This document shows positions 27,809-37,132 of a stretch of DNA of 64,000 nt, one piece after another. Positions within the stretch are counted from its first letter, which is position 1, and every line of letters starts with the position of its first letter. The position numbers and the translations under genes were made by a program. This DNA is from Burkholderiales bacterium (lineage in GTDB: Bacteria; Pseudomonadota; Gammaproteobacteria; Burkholderiales; Burkholderiaceae_C). The stretch covers positions 1 through 64,000 of the forward strand of contig JABEVE010000050.1 of the NCBI GenBank assembly GCA_013044035.1, written 5' to 3'. Under the pieces are notes generated by a model. The model saw nothing but the letters and a program-made list of their open reading frames with translations, did no database searches and was not told the DNA's origin.

Positions 27809-28734
27809 GGCTGAAGTCCTGCGAGTTCCGAAAAATGTTGTGCGCTCAAGGGCTGGCCGGGATGATCCGCCATCCACAATTCGAGGATGTGAATCACGCC
27901 GCCGTCGCCGCCTCTGGCGAGGATCAGCTCACCTGCAGCATGCAAGCTGGTGCCAGCCGAAGCCGGGAACAGCCCCGCCACTTCAGGCCTGGCCATGCGG
28001 GCACGCGCGACGATGAAGCGCCGGCCGTTGCAGTCGAAAAAAGCGCCAGGGTACGGGGGTGCGACGGCGCGCATGAGGTTGTAGATGGCTTGTGCGGGTT
28101 GCTGCCAGTCGATGCAGCCGTCTTCGGGCTTGCGCCCGCCGAAGTAGCTGCCTTGGGCCAGATCATTGTTGCGGCGCGGTACTTTGCCCTGCAGCAACTG
28201 TGGCAGCACACGCCATAAAGCGATTTCGGCGGCCACTGTGACTTTGTCGAACACGTTTTTGGCCGTATCGTCCGGCAGGATGGGCACGGCCTGCTGCGCG
28301 ACGATGTCGCCGGCGTCGGGTTTGGCCTGCATGACATGCAAGGTGGCGCCGGTTTCGCGTTCGCCGTGAAGCACCGCCCAGTTCACGGGCACGCGGCCCC
28401 GGTACTTGGGCAGCAACGAGCCGTGCATGTTCAGCGCGGCGATGTGCGCCGCAACCAGCAGTGGGGCAGGCAGCATGCGACGGAAGTAGAAGGAGAAGAT
28501 GTAGTCCGGCGCTAGTCTCGTGACGCGATCCTGCAAGGCATCGTCCACGGTTTCATCGACCAGCACCGTCGCGATGCCATGCTCGGCTGCAACGGCAGCC
28601 ACGCTGTCGAACCAGATGGTCTCGCCGGGGTCGTCCGGGTGCGTGACCACGAGATCCACCTGCACGCCGCCGGCCAACAACGTGCGCAGGCCGCGCGCAC
28701 CAACGTTGTGATAGGCGAAAACAACGACGCGCAT
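27805..28734 (-). CDS. arnA: UDP-4-amino-4-deoxy-L-arabinose formyltransferase (ArnA N-domain as a separate protein)
   Basis: The protein has 309 residues, equal to the E. coli ArnA formyltransferase half. It formylates UDP-L-Ara4N using 10-formyl-tetrahydrofolate. Catalytic Asn and His lie in LNMHGSLLPKYRGRVPVNWA and Asp in KPDAGDIVAQQ. A C-terminal OB-like domain follows (FDCNGRRFIVARARM). It precedes the decarboxylase gene in the same order as the fused E. coli domains and overlaps it by 4 bp. It starts 12 bp after arnC. Confidence 0.92.
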   Translation of the reverse strand: MRVVVFAYHNVGARGLRTLLAGGVQVDLVVTHPDDPGETIWFDSVAAVAAEHGIATVLVDETVDDALQDRVTRLAPDYIFSFYFRRMLPAPLLVAAHIAALNMHGSLLPKYRGRVPVNWAVLHGERETGATLHVMQAKPDAGDIVAQQAVPILPDDTAKNVFDKVTVAAEIALWRVLPQLLQGKVPRRNNDLAQGSYFGGRKPEDGCIDWQQPAQAIYNLMRAVAPPYPGAFFDCNGRRFIVARARMARPEVAGLFPASAGTSLHAAGELILARGGDGGVIHILELWMADHPGQPLSAQHFSELAGLQP

Positions 28735-28746
28735 GCGGTCAGTCGG

Positions 28747-29772
28747 TTAGCCGCTGGAAGCGGTCAGGCTGGGAGCTTTGTCATCGGTGCTCGCGGTCCG
28801 CAGGCCCCGCGCCGCATGAGACTGTGCGGTGTCATCGAGGACAGCCTGCACCACGAAACGTGGCCTGCCGCGCACCTGCTCGTAGATGCGGCCAACGTAC
28901 TCGCCCAGCAGGCCCATGCTGAACAGCAGCACGCCGAGCAGACAGAAGGTGATGGCGAACAGGGTGAACACCCCCTCGACCTGTGAGCCGAACAGCAGGC
29001 GCTGCAGCATGAGGTAGGCGAACAGAGCGCCCGATGCCAGCGCCAGGGCGATGCCGAGGAAGGACATGATCTGCAGCGGCATGAGCGAGAAGCCGGTGAC
29101 CAGATCGAAATTGAGCCGGACGAGCTTGAACAACGAATACTTCGACTCGCCTGCAGCACGTTCTTCGTGTGCCACCTCGATCTCAGTCGGCCGCAAGGAG
29201 AAGGTGTAGGCCAGTGCGGGCACGAAGGTGTTGACTTCGCTGCAACGGTTGATGGTGTCGACGACATCGCGGCCATAGGCCCGCAGCATGCAGCCCTGGT
29301 CGGTCATGCGGACATGGGTGATTTTTTCCCGCAGATTGTTCATCGCCACACTGGCGTTGCGGCGGAACCAGCTGTCCTGGCGCTGGCGGCGGATGGTGCC
29401 GACGTAATCGAAGCCATCGCGCATCTTGGCCACCAGCTTGCCGATTTCCTCCGGCGGGTTCTGCAGATCGGCGTCCAGCGTCACCACGATGTCGCCGCGA
29501 CTGTGCTCGAAGCCCGCGAGGATGGCCATGTGCTGGCCGTAGTTGCCGTTGAACAGAATGGCGCGGGTGACGTCGGGACGCAGGCGCTGCTGCGCTGCCA
29601 GCAGGGCTGCCGAACGGTCCCTGCTGCCGTCGTTGATGAAGATGATTTCATAGCGCTCGCCCAGGGCGTCGAGCGCTGGATAGAGCCTGGCGAACAGCGC
29701 AGCCAGCCCGGCTTCCTCGTTGTAGACAGGAACGACGACCGAAACGGCGGGCGGAAGAACGAAGGTGCTCAT
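28747..29772 (-). CDS. arnC: Undecaprenyl-phosphate 4-deoxy-4-formamido-L-arabinose transferase ArnC
   Basis: The protein has 341 residues. GT2 domain: SVVVPVYNEEAGLAALF, FINDGSRDRS, and TLDADLQNPPEEIGKL as the DxD-like site. Two C-terminal membrane segments follow (IMSFLGIALALASGALFAYL and FTLFAITFCLLGVLLFSMG). It transfers L-Ara4FN from UDP to undecaprenyl phosphate at the inner face of the inner membrane. It overlaps arnB by 4 bp (ATGA). GT2 relatives such as GtrB are similar, but the gene context fixes ArnC. Confidence 0.93.
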   Translation of the reverse strand: MSTFVLPPAVSVVVPVYNEEAGLAALFARLYPALDALGERYEIIFINDGSRDRSAALLAAQQRLRPDVTRAILFNGNYGQHMAILAGFEHSRGDIVVTLDADLQNPPEEIGKLVAKMRDGFDYVGTIRRQRQDSWFRRNASVAMNNLREKITHVRMTDQGCMLRAYGRDVVDTINRCSEVNTFVPALAYTFSLRPTEIEVAHEERAAGESKYSLFKLVRLNFDLVTGFSLMPLQIMSFLGIALALASGALFAYLMLQRLLFGSQVEGVFTLFAITFCLLGVLLFSMGLLGEYVGRIYEQVRGRPRFVVQAVLDDTAQSHAARGLRTASTDDKAPSLTASSG

Positions 29773-30905
29773 ACGCCGAATTCTCGCAGCACCGCGTTGA
29801 GAGCGCCGCAGACGCGCCCGATATCAGCGTCGCGCATGGCGGGAAACAGTGGCAGGGTGAGAATGCCCGCGCCGACGCGCTCGGCATGCGGAAAGTCACC
29901 GGGCTTGAAGCCCAGCTTGCGGTAGAGCGTGAACAAGTGGATCGGCGGGTAATGCACGCCGGTGCCGATACCGCGGTCTTTCAACGCCTGCATCACGGCG
30001 GCACGCGGAGCAGTCGATGGCAGCACGATCTGGAACATGTGCCAATTGCTGTTGGTGAAGTCGCGCACCGGCAACTGCGCGCCACGCTCGGCCAGTTTCA
30101 TCGCGTCGAGTACCGCGAAGTAGGCCTTTGCCAGCTCGGTGCGGCGGCGGTTGAAACTGCCCAGTCGCTGCATCTGTCCCCAGCCCACGCGTGCGGCCAC
30201 GTCGGTGAGGTTGGCCTTGCCGCCGACCACGTCGACGTCCATGCCGTCCAGACCGGTGCGGCGCACGCCTTGCAGGCGCAGGCGCTCGGCTAGTTGCGGG
30301 TCGGCATCGGTGGGAAGGACCAGGCAGCCGCCTTCCAGGCTGGTGGCATTCTTGTTGGGGTGGAAGCTGAATGAAGCGAAGTCGCCGAAGCTGCCCACGC
30401 GCCGGCCTTGCCAGGTGCTGCCGATGGCTTGCGCCGCATCCTCCAAAATCCGCAGTTTGTACCGTGCGGCCAAGGCACCAATGGCGTCCAGGTCGCAGGG
30501 AAGGCCGGCCAGATGCACCGGCAGGATGACCTTGGTGCGTGACGTGATGGCGGCCTCGATGCGGCTGGTGTCGAGGTTGCGGGTGACCGGGTCGATGTCG
30601 ACGAAGACCGGGCGCGCCCCCACCGCCAGCACCACATTGGCCGTGGCCACCCAGGAAAACGGCGTGGTGATGACTTCGTCGCCCGGACCCACGCCCAACA
30701 TGCGTAGCGCGACTTCCATGGTGACCGTGCCGGAGTTGAAGGCGCGCACCATGCGGCCGCCGAAGAACTCGGACAGCATCTGCTCGAACTTCGTATTCCA
30801 GGGCCCGGTGGTCAGCCAGCCCGAACGCAGCACCTCGATCACACCAGCGATGGTGGCCTCGTCGAGGTCGGGACGGGTGAACGGCAGGAAATCAGTTTCG
30901 GCCAT
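29769..30905 (-). CDS. arnB: UDP-4-amino-4-deoxy-L-arabinose--oxoglutarate aminotransferase ArnB
   Basis: The protein has 378 residues, a DegT/DnrJ/EryC1-type PLP sugar aminotransferase. It converts UDP-4-keto-arabinose to UDP-L-Ara4N with glutamate as donor. Visible features are FNSGTVTMEVALRMLGVGPGDEVI, LEDAAQAIGS (PLP-binding Asp) and the Schiff-base Lys in SFHPNKNATSLEGG. The ATG at 30905 gives MAETDFLPFTRP. It starts 10 bp after the EmrE-like gene and overlaps arnC. Confidence 0.93.
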   Translation of the reverse strand: MAETDFLPFTRPDLDEATIAGVIEVLRSGWLTTGPWNTKFEQMLSEFFGGRMVRAFNSGTVTMEVALRMLGVGPGDEVITTPFSWVATANVVLAVGARPVFVDIDPVTRNLDTSRIEAAITSRTKVILPVHLAGLPCDLDAIGALAARYKLRILEDAAQAIGSTWQGRRVGSFGDFASFSFHPNKNATSLEGGCLVLPTDADPQLAERLRLQGVRRTGLDGMDVDVVGGKANLTDVAARVGWGQMQRLGSFNRRRTELAKAYFAVLDAMKLAERGAQLPVRDFTNSNWHMFQIVLPSTAPRAAVMQALKDRGIGTGVHYPPIHLFTLYRKLGFKPGDFPHAERVGAGILTLPLFPAMRDADIGRVCGALNAVLREFGV

Positions 30906-30915
30906 GGCGGCATCC

Positions 30916-31287
30916 TCAGGAACGTGCAACCACAATCACACCGATGATGATGATGGCAATGCCGATGAGTTTCTGCGCCGTCAGAGCCTCGCCGAACAGC
31001 CACCAGGCGACGAAGGCTGTGACCACATAGCCCAGCGACAGCATAGGGTAGGCGATGGACACCTGGACCCGGGTCAGCGCCAGGATCCACACCACCACCG
31101 AGACAGCGTAGAACGCCAGTCCAAGAAGGATCTGCCACTGCAGGGCAAAGTGCAGTCCCGCATGCCAGATGTTTTCCAGGCTGAAGGAAAAACGGCCGAC
31201 CGTCTCGGCCCCAGCCTTGATCAACAGCTGCGCGGCTGCATTCAACAGCACACCCGTGAGAACCAGGGCGAAGGCGACGGCGCTCAT
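30916..31287 (-). CDS. EmrE/DMT-type small transporter, ArnE-like
   Basis: The protein has 123 residues and four hydrophobic segments: FALVLTGVLLNAAAQLLIKA, WQILLGLAFYAVSVVVWILAL, VSIAYPMLSLGYVVTAFVAW and LIGIAIIIIGVIVVA. It belongs to the small multidrug-resistance/DMT group, like ArnE and ArnF, which flip undecaprenyl-phosphate-L-Ara4N across the inner membrane as a pair. Only one such gene is present in this operon, so it may act as a homodimer or with a partner elsewhere. It overlaps arnT by 4 bp. Confidence 0.8.
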   Translation of the reverse strand: MSAVAFALVLTGVLLNAAAQLLIKAGAETVGRFSFSLENIWHAGLHFALQWQILLGLAFYAVSVVVWILALTRVQVSIAYPMLSLGYVVTAFVAWWLFGEALTAQKLIGIAIIIIGVIVVARS

Positions 31288-33080
31288 GGCTTGGCTCCGG
31301 TGGGCTGGGTCGTGGGGGGGGCATTCCAGGCGGCAGACAGGCGCGAGGCGGCAGCTTGCGCTGCGCTTCCGTAGTCCTGTCCCGGTTTTGCAACGACCAC
31401 ATAGCGTGGAGTGCGTTCGATCACTTGCAGCGGCAGATGCATGGCCCGCAGCGCGCCCAACTGCCCGGCTGGCATGAAGGCCAACGGCAGGTGATCCCGC
31501 TGCCATCGCCGAGCGAAGTCGGCCAGCGTGGGAACCCACAATTGCGGTTGCTGCGTGATGCCGAAGTGCAGCTCGCCCTGGTACTCCACCACCGTCACGG
31601 TCCGGCGCAAGTAGAACGGCAGCGTCTGGTCATAAGTCCCCACGACGTAGAACTGCTGACCGGCATGAAGCCATGGCCGGATGGCGGCGACCACATCCTT
31701 GGTCGATGCCGTGCGCCCCAGAACCTGAAAACCCTGTGACGCCACCGTGAAGCCAAGAAACATGCAGATGGCCAGCGCCAGGACGGCAGCGCTGCGGCGC
31801 CCGGCCTTCTCCCAGCGCCAGGCCAGCGCGCTGCCGACGATGCCCAGCCCCGCGGTGATTTCCAGCCACCAGCCGTATTGCTGGTAGAGCGAGCCGGGCG
31901 TGATCGCGTTGCCGGCGCGCCAAAGCTGGGTCAAACCCACGGCGGTCGCCAGCGAGATGAAGCCATAGAGCGCAAACTGCCAGCGCAAGGCGCCGCGCTT
32001 GGCATGGGCGAAATGGTTGCCGATCATCAGCGCCAGCGCCGGAAACACCGGCAGGATGTAGGACGGCAGTTTGGAGTGTGAGGCGCTGAAAAAAACGAAG
32101 ATGAACACGGTCCAGATCAGCAGCGCCCAGTTGGGTTTGAAACCGGGTCTGCCGGTAACCACTGTGTTCGCGCTCGGGGCTTCGATGCCACTGGGCTGCT
32201 TCCACGCATGCCGCAGGCCGCCAAACAAACCACCCACCCAGGGCAGCACGGCGAGCAGCAGGATGGGGAAGAAATACCACCACGGCCCAGGCCGCGCCAG
32301 TTCCGGCGTGAGAAAACGGGTGAACTGCTGGTAGATAAAGTAGTAATCGAAAAACTCGGGATTGCGCAGCTGCACCAGCACATGCCAGGGCAGGCCGATC
32401 GCCAGAAAAATCAGCAGGCCGGTGACGATGCGTAACCGCTTCCACAGGCCCCAGTCGCGCGTGACCAGGGTGTATAGCACCAGCGTCATGCCGGGAAAGG
32501 CCGGGCCGATAAGCCCCTTGGACAGCAGCGCCAGCGCCATGAAGGCCCAGCAGGACCACATCCAGTTGCGGCTCTGCGCCGGCGTTGCAGCATCGCGCTG
32601 CGCCAGCAAAAAACTCAGCAGGCTGCCGCCCAGCATGGCCGACACACCCATATCCAGGGTGTTGATGTGGCCCATCGCCACCCAGTACAGGCTACTGGCC
32701 AGAATGGCCGCTGCGTACAGCCCGGTGCGGGCGCCGAAGACGCGCCAACCCGTGTAGCCGGTGAGCAAAATGGTGAAGAAGCCGGTGAGTCCGGTCCACA
32801 GCCGGGCTTGCCATTGGCCGAGGCCGAACACCTCGTAAGCAACGGCCGTAGCCCAATATTGCAGCGGGGGCTTCTCGAAATATTTCAGGCCATCGAGATG
32901 CGGCGTGACCCAGTTGCCGCTGGCCACCATTTCACGCGGAATTTCGGCGTAGCGGCCCTCGTCCGTGGGTACCAGATCGCGGTAGCCCAACATCCCGAAC
33001 CACAGGACAGCCAGCATGATGGCCATCGAGCACAGCATGCTGCGTGAGGGAAGACGGTCTTGCTGTGAGGATAGGGTCAC
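31284..33080 (-). CDS. arnT: Lipid A 4-amino-4-deoxy-L-arabinose transferase ArnT (GT83)
   Basis: The protein has 598 residues. It is a polytopic PMT-like glycosyltransferase with about 12 hydrophobic segments and a C-terminal periplasmic domain. The catalytic loop is VPTDEGRYAEIPREM, and HLDGLKYFEKPPLQYW is typical of ArnT. It transfers L-Ara4N from undecaprenyl phosphate to lipid A phosphates, lowering negative charge and giving resistance to cationic peptides. The annotated start is GTG (33080); ATG at 33038 is an alternative and neither has a strong ribosome-binding site. It is the first gene of the arn operon, which runs arnT-arnE-arnB-arnC-arnA-arnA-arnD. Confidence 0.92.
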   Translation of the reverse strand: MTLSSQQDRLPSRSMLCSMAIMLAVLWFGMLGYRDLVPTDEGRYAEIPREMVASGNWVTPHLDGLKYFEKPPLQYWATAVAYEVFGLGQWQARLWTGLTGFFTILLTGYTGWRVFGARTGLYAAAILASSLYWVAMGHINTLDMGVSAMLGGSLLSFLLAQRDAATPAQSRNWMWSCWAFMALALLSKGLIGPAFPGMTLVLYTLVTRDWGLWKRLRIVTGLLIFLAIGLPWHVLVQLRNPEFFDYYFIYQQFTRFLTPELARPGPWWYFFPILLLAVLPWVGGLFGGLRHAWKQPSGIEAPSANTVVTGRPGFKPNWALLIWTVFIFVFFSASHSKLPSYILPVFPALALMIGNHFAHAKRGALRWQFALYGFISLATAVGLTQLWRAGNAITPGSLYQQYGWWLEITAGLGIVGSALAWRWEKAGRRSAAVLALAICMFLGFTVASQGFQVLGRTASTKDVVAAIRPWLHAGQQFYVVGTYDQTLPFYLRRTVTVVEYQGELHFGITQQPQLWVPTLADFARRWQRDHLPLAFMPAGQLGALRAMHLPLQVIERTPRYVVVAKPGQDYGSAAQAAASRLSAAWNAPPTTQPTGAKP

Positions 33081-33186
33081 GGCACTGGCGCTAGAGATAC
33101 AAGGGCCCGAGCAGTCCGCAGGCGGACTCCCCCTGGAGGGGACAACGAAACCCGGGAGTGGCTTCTCGATTCCCGCAGAGCCGTTC

Positions 33187-33262
33187 TGGTGCCGGTGAAA
33201 GGAATCGAACCCTCGACCTTCTCATTACGAATGAGCTGCTCTACCAACTGAGCTACACCGGC
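33187..33262 (-). tRNA. tRNA-Thr (anticodon CGT)
   Basis: The minus strand reads GCCGGTG (acceptor), TAGCTCAGTTGGTAGAGCA (D arm), the anticodon loop TTCGTAA with CGT at 34-36, GGGTTCGATTCC (T arm), and CACCGGC with an encoded ACCA end. It is 76 nt and resembles E. coli tRNA-Thr(CGU), including the G27-A43 mismatch. It lies upstream of the arn operon on the same strand. Confidence 0.95.
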
Positions 33263-33342
33263 GGCAAACGAGAAATCTTAACTGATCCAACGCGTGAAAC
33301 GGTCGATCAGACGTTGCCGCTCTCGCATCCGCACAGCCGTAC

Positions 33343-34356
33343 TCATGGTGCTTCCTGGTGATACGCATGCAGCAGGGCGACTTCTTCGCTGCTGCCCAGC
33401 ATGACCGCCGCACGTTGATGCAGGCTGGTCGGCTGGATGTCGAGAATGCGCTGCGTTCCGGCCATGGCCATGCCGCCCGCTTGTTCGACAAGGAGCGCCA
33501 TGGGGCTGGCCTCGTAGAGCAGGCGCAGCTTGCCGGCGCGGTCGGGCTCGCGCCGGTCCCAGGGGTAGAGAAAGACGCCGCCGCGACTGAGCACGCGGTG
33601 CACGTCGGCCACCATGCTGCCGACCCAGCGCATGTTGAAGTCTTTGCCACGCGGCCCGTTCACACCTTGCAGGCATTCGTCGATGTAGCGCCGCACGGGT
33701 GGTGCCCAGTGGCGCAGGTTGGACATGTTGATGGAGAACTCGCGGGTGGATTCGGGAATGCGCAGGCCTTCCTGCGTCAGCACGAAACTGCCCTGGTCGC
33801 TATCGAGGGTGAACATGGCCACGCCGTGGCCGAGCGTGAGCACAAGCGTGGTTTGCGGGCCGTAGGTGCAGTAGCCGGCGGCCACTTGCTGGCGTCCGGG
33901 TTGCAGAAAGTGCTCGGGGCCGACTTCGCTGACGCCATCGGCCAAGTGCAGCACCGAGAAAATGGTGCCGATGGTGACGTTGACTTCGATGTTGCTAGAG
34001 CCGTCGAGCGGGTCGAACATCAACAGGTATTCGCCACGCGGATAGCGGTGCGGAATGGTGTGGATGCGCTCCAGTTCCTCCGAGGCCATGGCGGCCAGAT
34101 GCCCGCCCCATTCGTTCGCTTCGAGCAGCACGTCGTTGGCGATGATGTCGAGCTTTTTCTGCACCTCACCCTGGATGTTCTCACTGCCGGCGCTGCCCAT
34201 GATGCCGGCGCTGGCGCCTTTGCTGACGGCGTGACTGATGCGCTTGCAGGCGCGTGCCACTTGCTCGATGAGCAGGCGCAGCGAGCCGGGAATATGGCCG
34301 TGGGTGCGTTCTTGCTCGATGAGCCAGCGCGACAGGCTGATGGTGGTCTCGGACAT
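33343..34356 (-). CDS. fbp: Fructose-1,6-bisphosphatase class I
   Basis: The protein has 337 residues, standard for class I FBPase. It hydrolyses fructose-1,6-bisphosphate in gluconeogenesis or the Calvin cycle. The metal-binding signatures are [25 protein letters not shown] and the C-terminal [25 protein letters not shown] precedes the ATG at 34356; the frame upstream is open but has no such site. It lies downstream of pepN on the same strand, separated by 62 bp. Confidence 0.96.
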   Translation of the reverse strand: MSETTISLSRWLIEQERTHGHIPGSLRLLIEQVARACKRISHAVSKGASAGIMGSAGSENIQGEVQKKLDIIANDVLLEANEWGGHLAAMASEELERIHTIPHRYPRGEYLLMFDPLDGSSNIEVNVTIGTIFSVLHLADGVSEVGPEHFLQPGRQQVAAGYCTYGPQTTLVLTLGHGVAMFTLDSDQGSFVLTQEGLRIPESTREFSINMSNLRHWAPPVRRYIDECLQGVNGPRGKDFNMRWVGSMVADVHRVLSRGGVFLYPWDRREPDRAGKLRLLYEASPMALLVEQAGGMAMAGTQRILDIQPTSLHQRAAVMLGSSEEVALLHAYHQEAP

Positions 34357-34418
34357 CGGGGTTTCCTGCGTGTTGGAGTGACGGCTGCGGATGCGGTGTG
34401 AATCAGATCGGCCGTTGA

Positions 34419-37079
34419 TCAGGCCAGGGCCTTGCCCAGGATCTCGCGGGTATCGGCCGACAGGTCTGGATGGGCCGCGAGTCCGCGCATGACGGGCTCG
34501 ACCACCTGAGCGTAGGAGGGCGTGAGTTTGCGCCAACGGTCCAGCGCGCGGGCCAGACGGGCGGCAACTTGTGGGTTGATGGCGTCGAGCGTGCGCACCT
34601 GCTCGGCCCAGAACCCGTAGCCAGCGCCATCGAGGCGGTGGAAGGCGCCGGGGTTGCCCTGGCAGAACGTGGAGATGACACTGCGCGCACGATTGGGGTT
34701 GCGTATGCTGAAATCGGGGCGCTGCATCAGGGCACGAATGGCACGGATCTCGACCCCAGGCGCGCTGGCCTGCAACGCAAACCATTTGTCCATCACCAGC
34801 GGTTCGTGAGCGAACTGTGTGGCGAAGCGCTCCAACGCTGGCGCCGCGAGCGCGGCGTGGCTGCCGACCAGGGCAGCGAGGGCGTCGAAGCGGTCGGTCA
34901 TGTTGTCGGCATCCTTCACCAACTGGTAGGCACGCCCTTGCCACACCGCATCACCCGTGAGACAGAGGCAGGACAAAGCGAGATTGCGCAAACCGCGGCG
35001 GCCGGTTCCGGCGAAATCGGGGGCGTAGCCGCTGGCAGGTGCAAGTGCATGCCACGCTTGCTCCCAGTCGGCTCGCAATTGTTCTGCGAGAGCCAGGCGC
35101 ATGGCCTGGCGGGTTTGATGGATGCGTGCCGGATCGATTGGGCTGAGCTGCTCGGCGATGTAGCCTTCGCTGGGCAGCGTGAGGGCAAGTTCCTTGAATG
35201 CGGGATCGAGTGTGGTGTCATGCAGCACCGCACGCAGGGCATCGAGGTAGGCCGCGTCCAATGGGAGATTGCTGTCCTGCAGGGCGGGCAGCAAGCGGGC
35301 CAGGGCCAGGCGCTGTGCCGCCTCCCAACGGTTGAAAGGATCGGTGTCGTGGGCCAGGAGCACCTGACGGTCCGCGTCGCTCAGGCCGTCATCGAGCAGC
35401 ACGGGGGCCGAGAAGCCACGCAGCAACGAAGGGATGGGCTCAACATCGACCTCATGCAGCACGAAGCTCTGCTGCGGCTGGTTGAGCACCAGCAGGGCTT
35501 CGGTGGCGCCGCGCGCGCTGTCTTCCAAGCGGAAGCTCAGCGCCTCGCCACCACGGGCCAACAGGCCCAGGCGCACGGGGATGATCTGCGCTTGCTTGTC
35601 GGGCTGGCCGGGTGTGGCGGGGCAGGCTTGCGCCAAGCTGAGGGTGTAGCTGCGAGCGGTGGCGTCATAGCGGCCGGTGGCGCGCAAGCGGGGTGTCCCG
35701 GCCTGCGCGTACCACAGGCCGAACTGGGATCGGTGCATGTCCAGCGCCGAACCGGGGTTGGCGTCGGCCATGGCGGCGAGGAAGTCGTCGCAGGTCACGG
35801 CCTGGCCGTCGTGGCGGGCGAAGTAGAGCTTCATGCCTGCAGCGAAGCCGGCGCGGCCGACGAGCGTTTGCATCATGCGCACGACTTCGGCCCCTTTTTC
35901 GTAGACCGTGGGGGTGTAGAAGTTGTCGATGGCCACGTATCTGTCGGGGCGCACCGGGTGAGCCATGGGGCCGGCATCCTCCGGGAACTGCACTGCGCGC
36001 AGTCCACGCACGTCCTCGATGCGTTTGACCGCGCGGGCCGATTCGCCGCCAGTTTGCGCCGCCAGGTCCTGGGTGAACTCCTGATCGCGGAACACCGTGA
36101 GGCCTTCTTTCAGACTGAGCTGAAACCAGTCTCGGCAGGTGATGCGGTTGCCGGTCCAGTTGTGGAAATACTCGTGGCCGACCACCGACTCGATATTCAT
36201 GTAGTCGACATCGGTGGCGGTGGCCGGGTTGGCCAGCACGTATTTGGTGTTGAAGATGTTGAGGCCCTTGTTCTCCATCGCACCCATGTTGAAGTCGGAG
36301 ACGGCGACGATCATGAAGCGGTCGAGGTCCAGGCTCAGGCCGAAGCGCTGCTCGTCCCAGGCGACAGAATGCACCAGGGACTGCATGGCATGCTCGGTCT
36401 TGTCCAGGTCGCCTTCGCGCACATACACCTGCAGCAGGTGTTCGCGGCCATTGGCCGCCCGGATGCGCTGCTCGCGGCACACCAAACGCCCAGCCACCAG
36501 CGCGAACAGATAGCTCGGCTTGGGGAAAGGATCTTCCCACACCGCCTCCATGCGGCCGTCGTCGAGCGGGCGCTGGCTTTTGAGGTTGCCGTTGGACAGC
36601 AGCACCGGGTACTTGGCCTTGTCGGCGCGCAGCACCACGGTGAAGCGGCTCATCACGTCTGGACGGTCAGGCCAATAGGTGATGCGGCGAAAGCCCTCGG
36701 CTTCGCATTGCGTGAAAAAGGCATCGCCCGACAGGTACAAGCCCGACAGGCGCGTATTGGCACGCGGTGAGCAGGCGGTGACGATGTCGAGTTGAAAGAC
36801 GGCGGGCAACTTGTCGAGCCGGATGCCGCCGTCGGTGGTGGCGTAGACCCAGGCCTTGCCATCCACGGTGAGTGACTGCAACGTCAGGTCTTCGCCGTCC
36901 AGAAACAACGGAGCTTCACCCGGGGCGTCGGCCAGGCGACGCAGTTGCATATGGCTTTTCACCCGTGTGCGATCGGGATCGAGGTCGAACTCGAGCGTGA
37001 CCCGGTCGACGGCATAGGCCGGCTTGGCGTAGTGCAGGCGGGAGATGACGGGAGCTTGATCGGTGCGCATGGCGGTCAT
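34419..37079 (-). CDS. pepN: Aminopeptidase N (M1 family)
   Basis: The protein has 886 residues, close to E. coli PepN. The exopeptidase motif GAMEN (266-270) and the zinc motif HEYFH (302-306) with Glu325 (LKEGLTV) are all present. The C-terminal helical domain is complete. It removes N-terminal amino acids from peptides in the cytoplasm. No signal peptide is seen. Two close ATGs (37079 and 37070) could start it. Confidence 0.96.
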   Translation of the reverse strand: MTAMRTDQAPVISRLHYAKPAYAVDRVTLEFDLDPDRTRVKSHMQLRRLADAPGEAPLFLDGEDLTLQSLTVDGKAWVYATTDGGIRLDKLPAVFQLDIVTACSPRANTRLSGLYLSGDAFFTQCEAEGFRRITYWPDRPDVMSRFTVVLRADKAKYPVLLSNGNLKSQRPLDDGRMEAVWEDPFPKPSYLFALVAGRLVCREQRIRAANGREHLLQVYVREGDLDKTEHAMQSLVHSVAWDEQRFGLSLDLDRFMIVAVSDFNMGAMENKGLNIFNTKYVLANPATATDVDYMNIESVVGHEYFHNWTGNRITCRDWFQLSLKEGLTVFRDQEFTQDLAAQTGGESARAVKRIEDVRGLRAVQFPEDAGPMAHPVRPDRYVAIDNFYTPTVYEKGAEVVRMMQTLVGRAGFAAGMKLYFARHDGQAVTCDDFLAAMADANPGSALDMHRSQFGLWYAQAGTPRLRATGRYDATARSYTLSLAQACPATPGQPDKQAQIIPVRLGLLARGGEALSFRLEDSARGATEALLVLNQPQQSFVLHEVDVEPIPSLLRGFSAPVLLDDGLSDADRQVLLAHDTDPFNRWEAAQRLALARLLPALQDSNLPLDAAYLDALRAVLHDTTLDPAFKELALTLPSEGYIAEQLSPIDPARIHQTRQAMRLALAEQLRADWEQAWHALAPASGYAPDFAGTGRRGLRNLALSCLCLTGDAVWQGRAYQLVKDADNMTDRFDALAALVGSHAALAAPALERFATQFAHEPLVMDKWFALQASAPGVEIRAIRALMQRPDFSIRNPNRARSVISTFCQGNPGAFHRLDGAGYGFWAEQVRTLDAINPQVAARLARALDRWRKLTPSYAQVVEPVMRGLAAHPDLSADTREILGKALA

Positions 37080-37132
37080 CCGGTTGATGCATCGGGCGGA
37101 AGGGGAGAGAACGTCAGAACACGGCGAGCGGC

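Noticed and set aside
33263-33342. tRNA-Thr promoter
   Set aside because: TAAGAT can be seen upstream of the tRNA, but no -35 lies at proper spacing, so no promoter was called.
34470-36770. 766-codon plus-strand open frame
   Set aside because: It lies antisense within pepN, whose zinc and GAMEN motifs show the real frame. Long antisense frames are common in G+C-rich genes.
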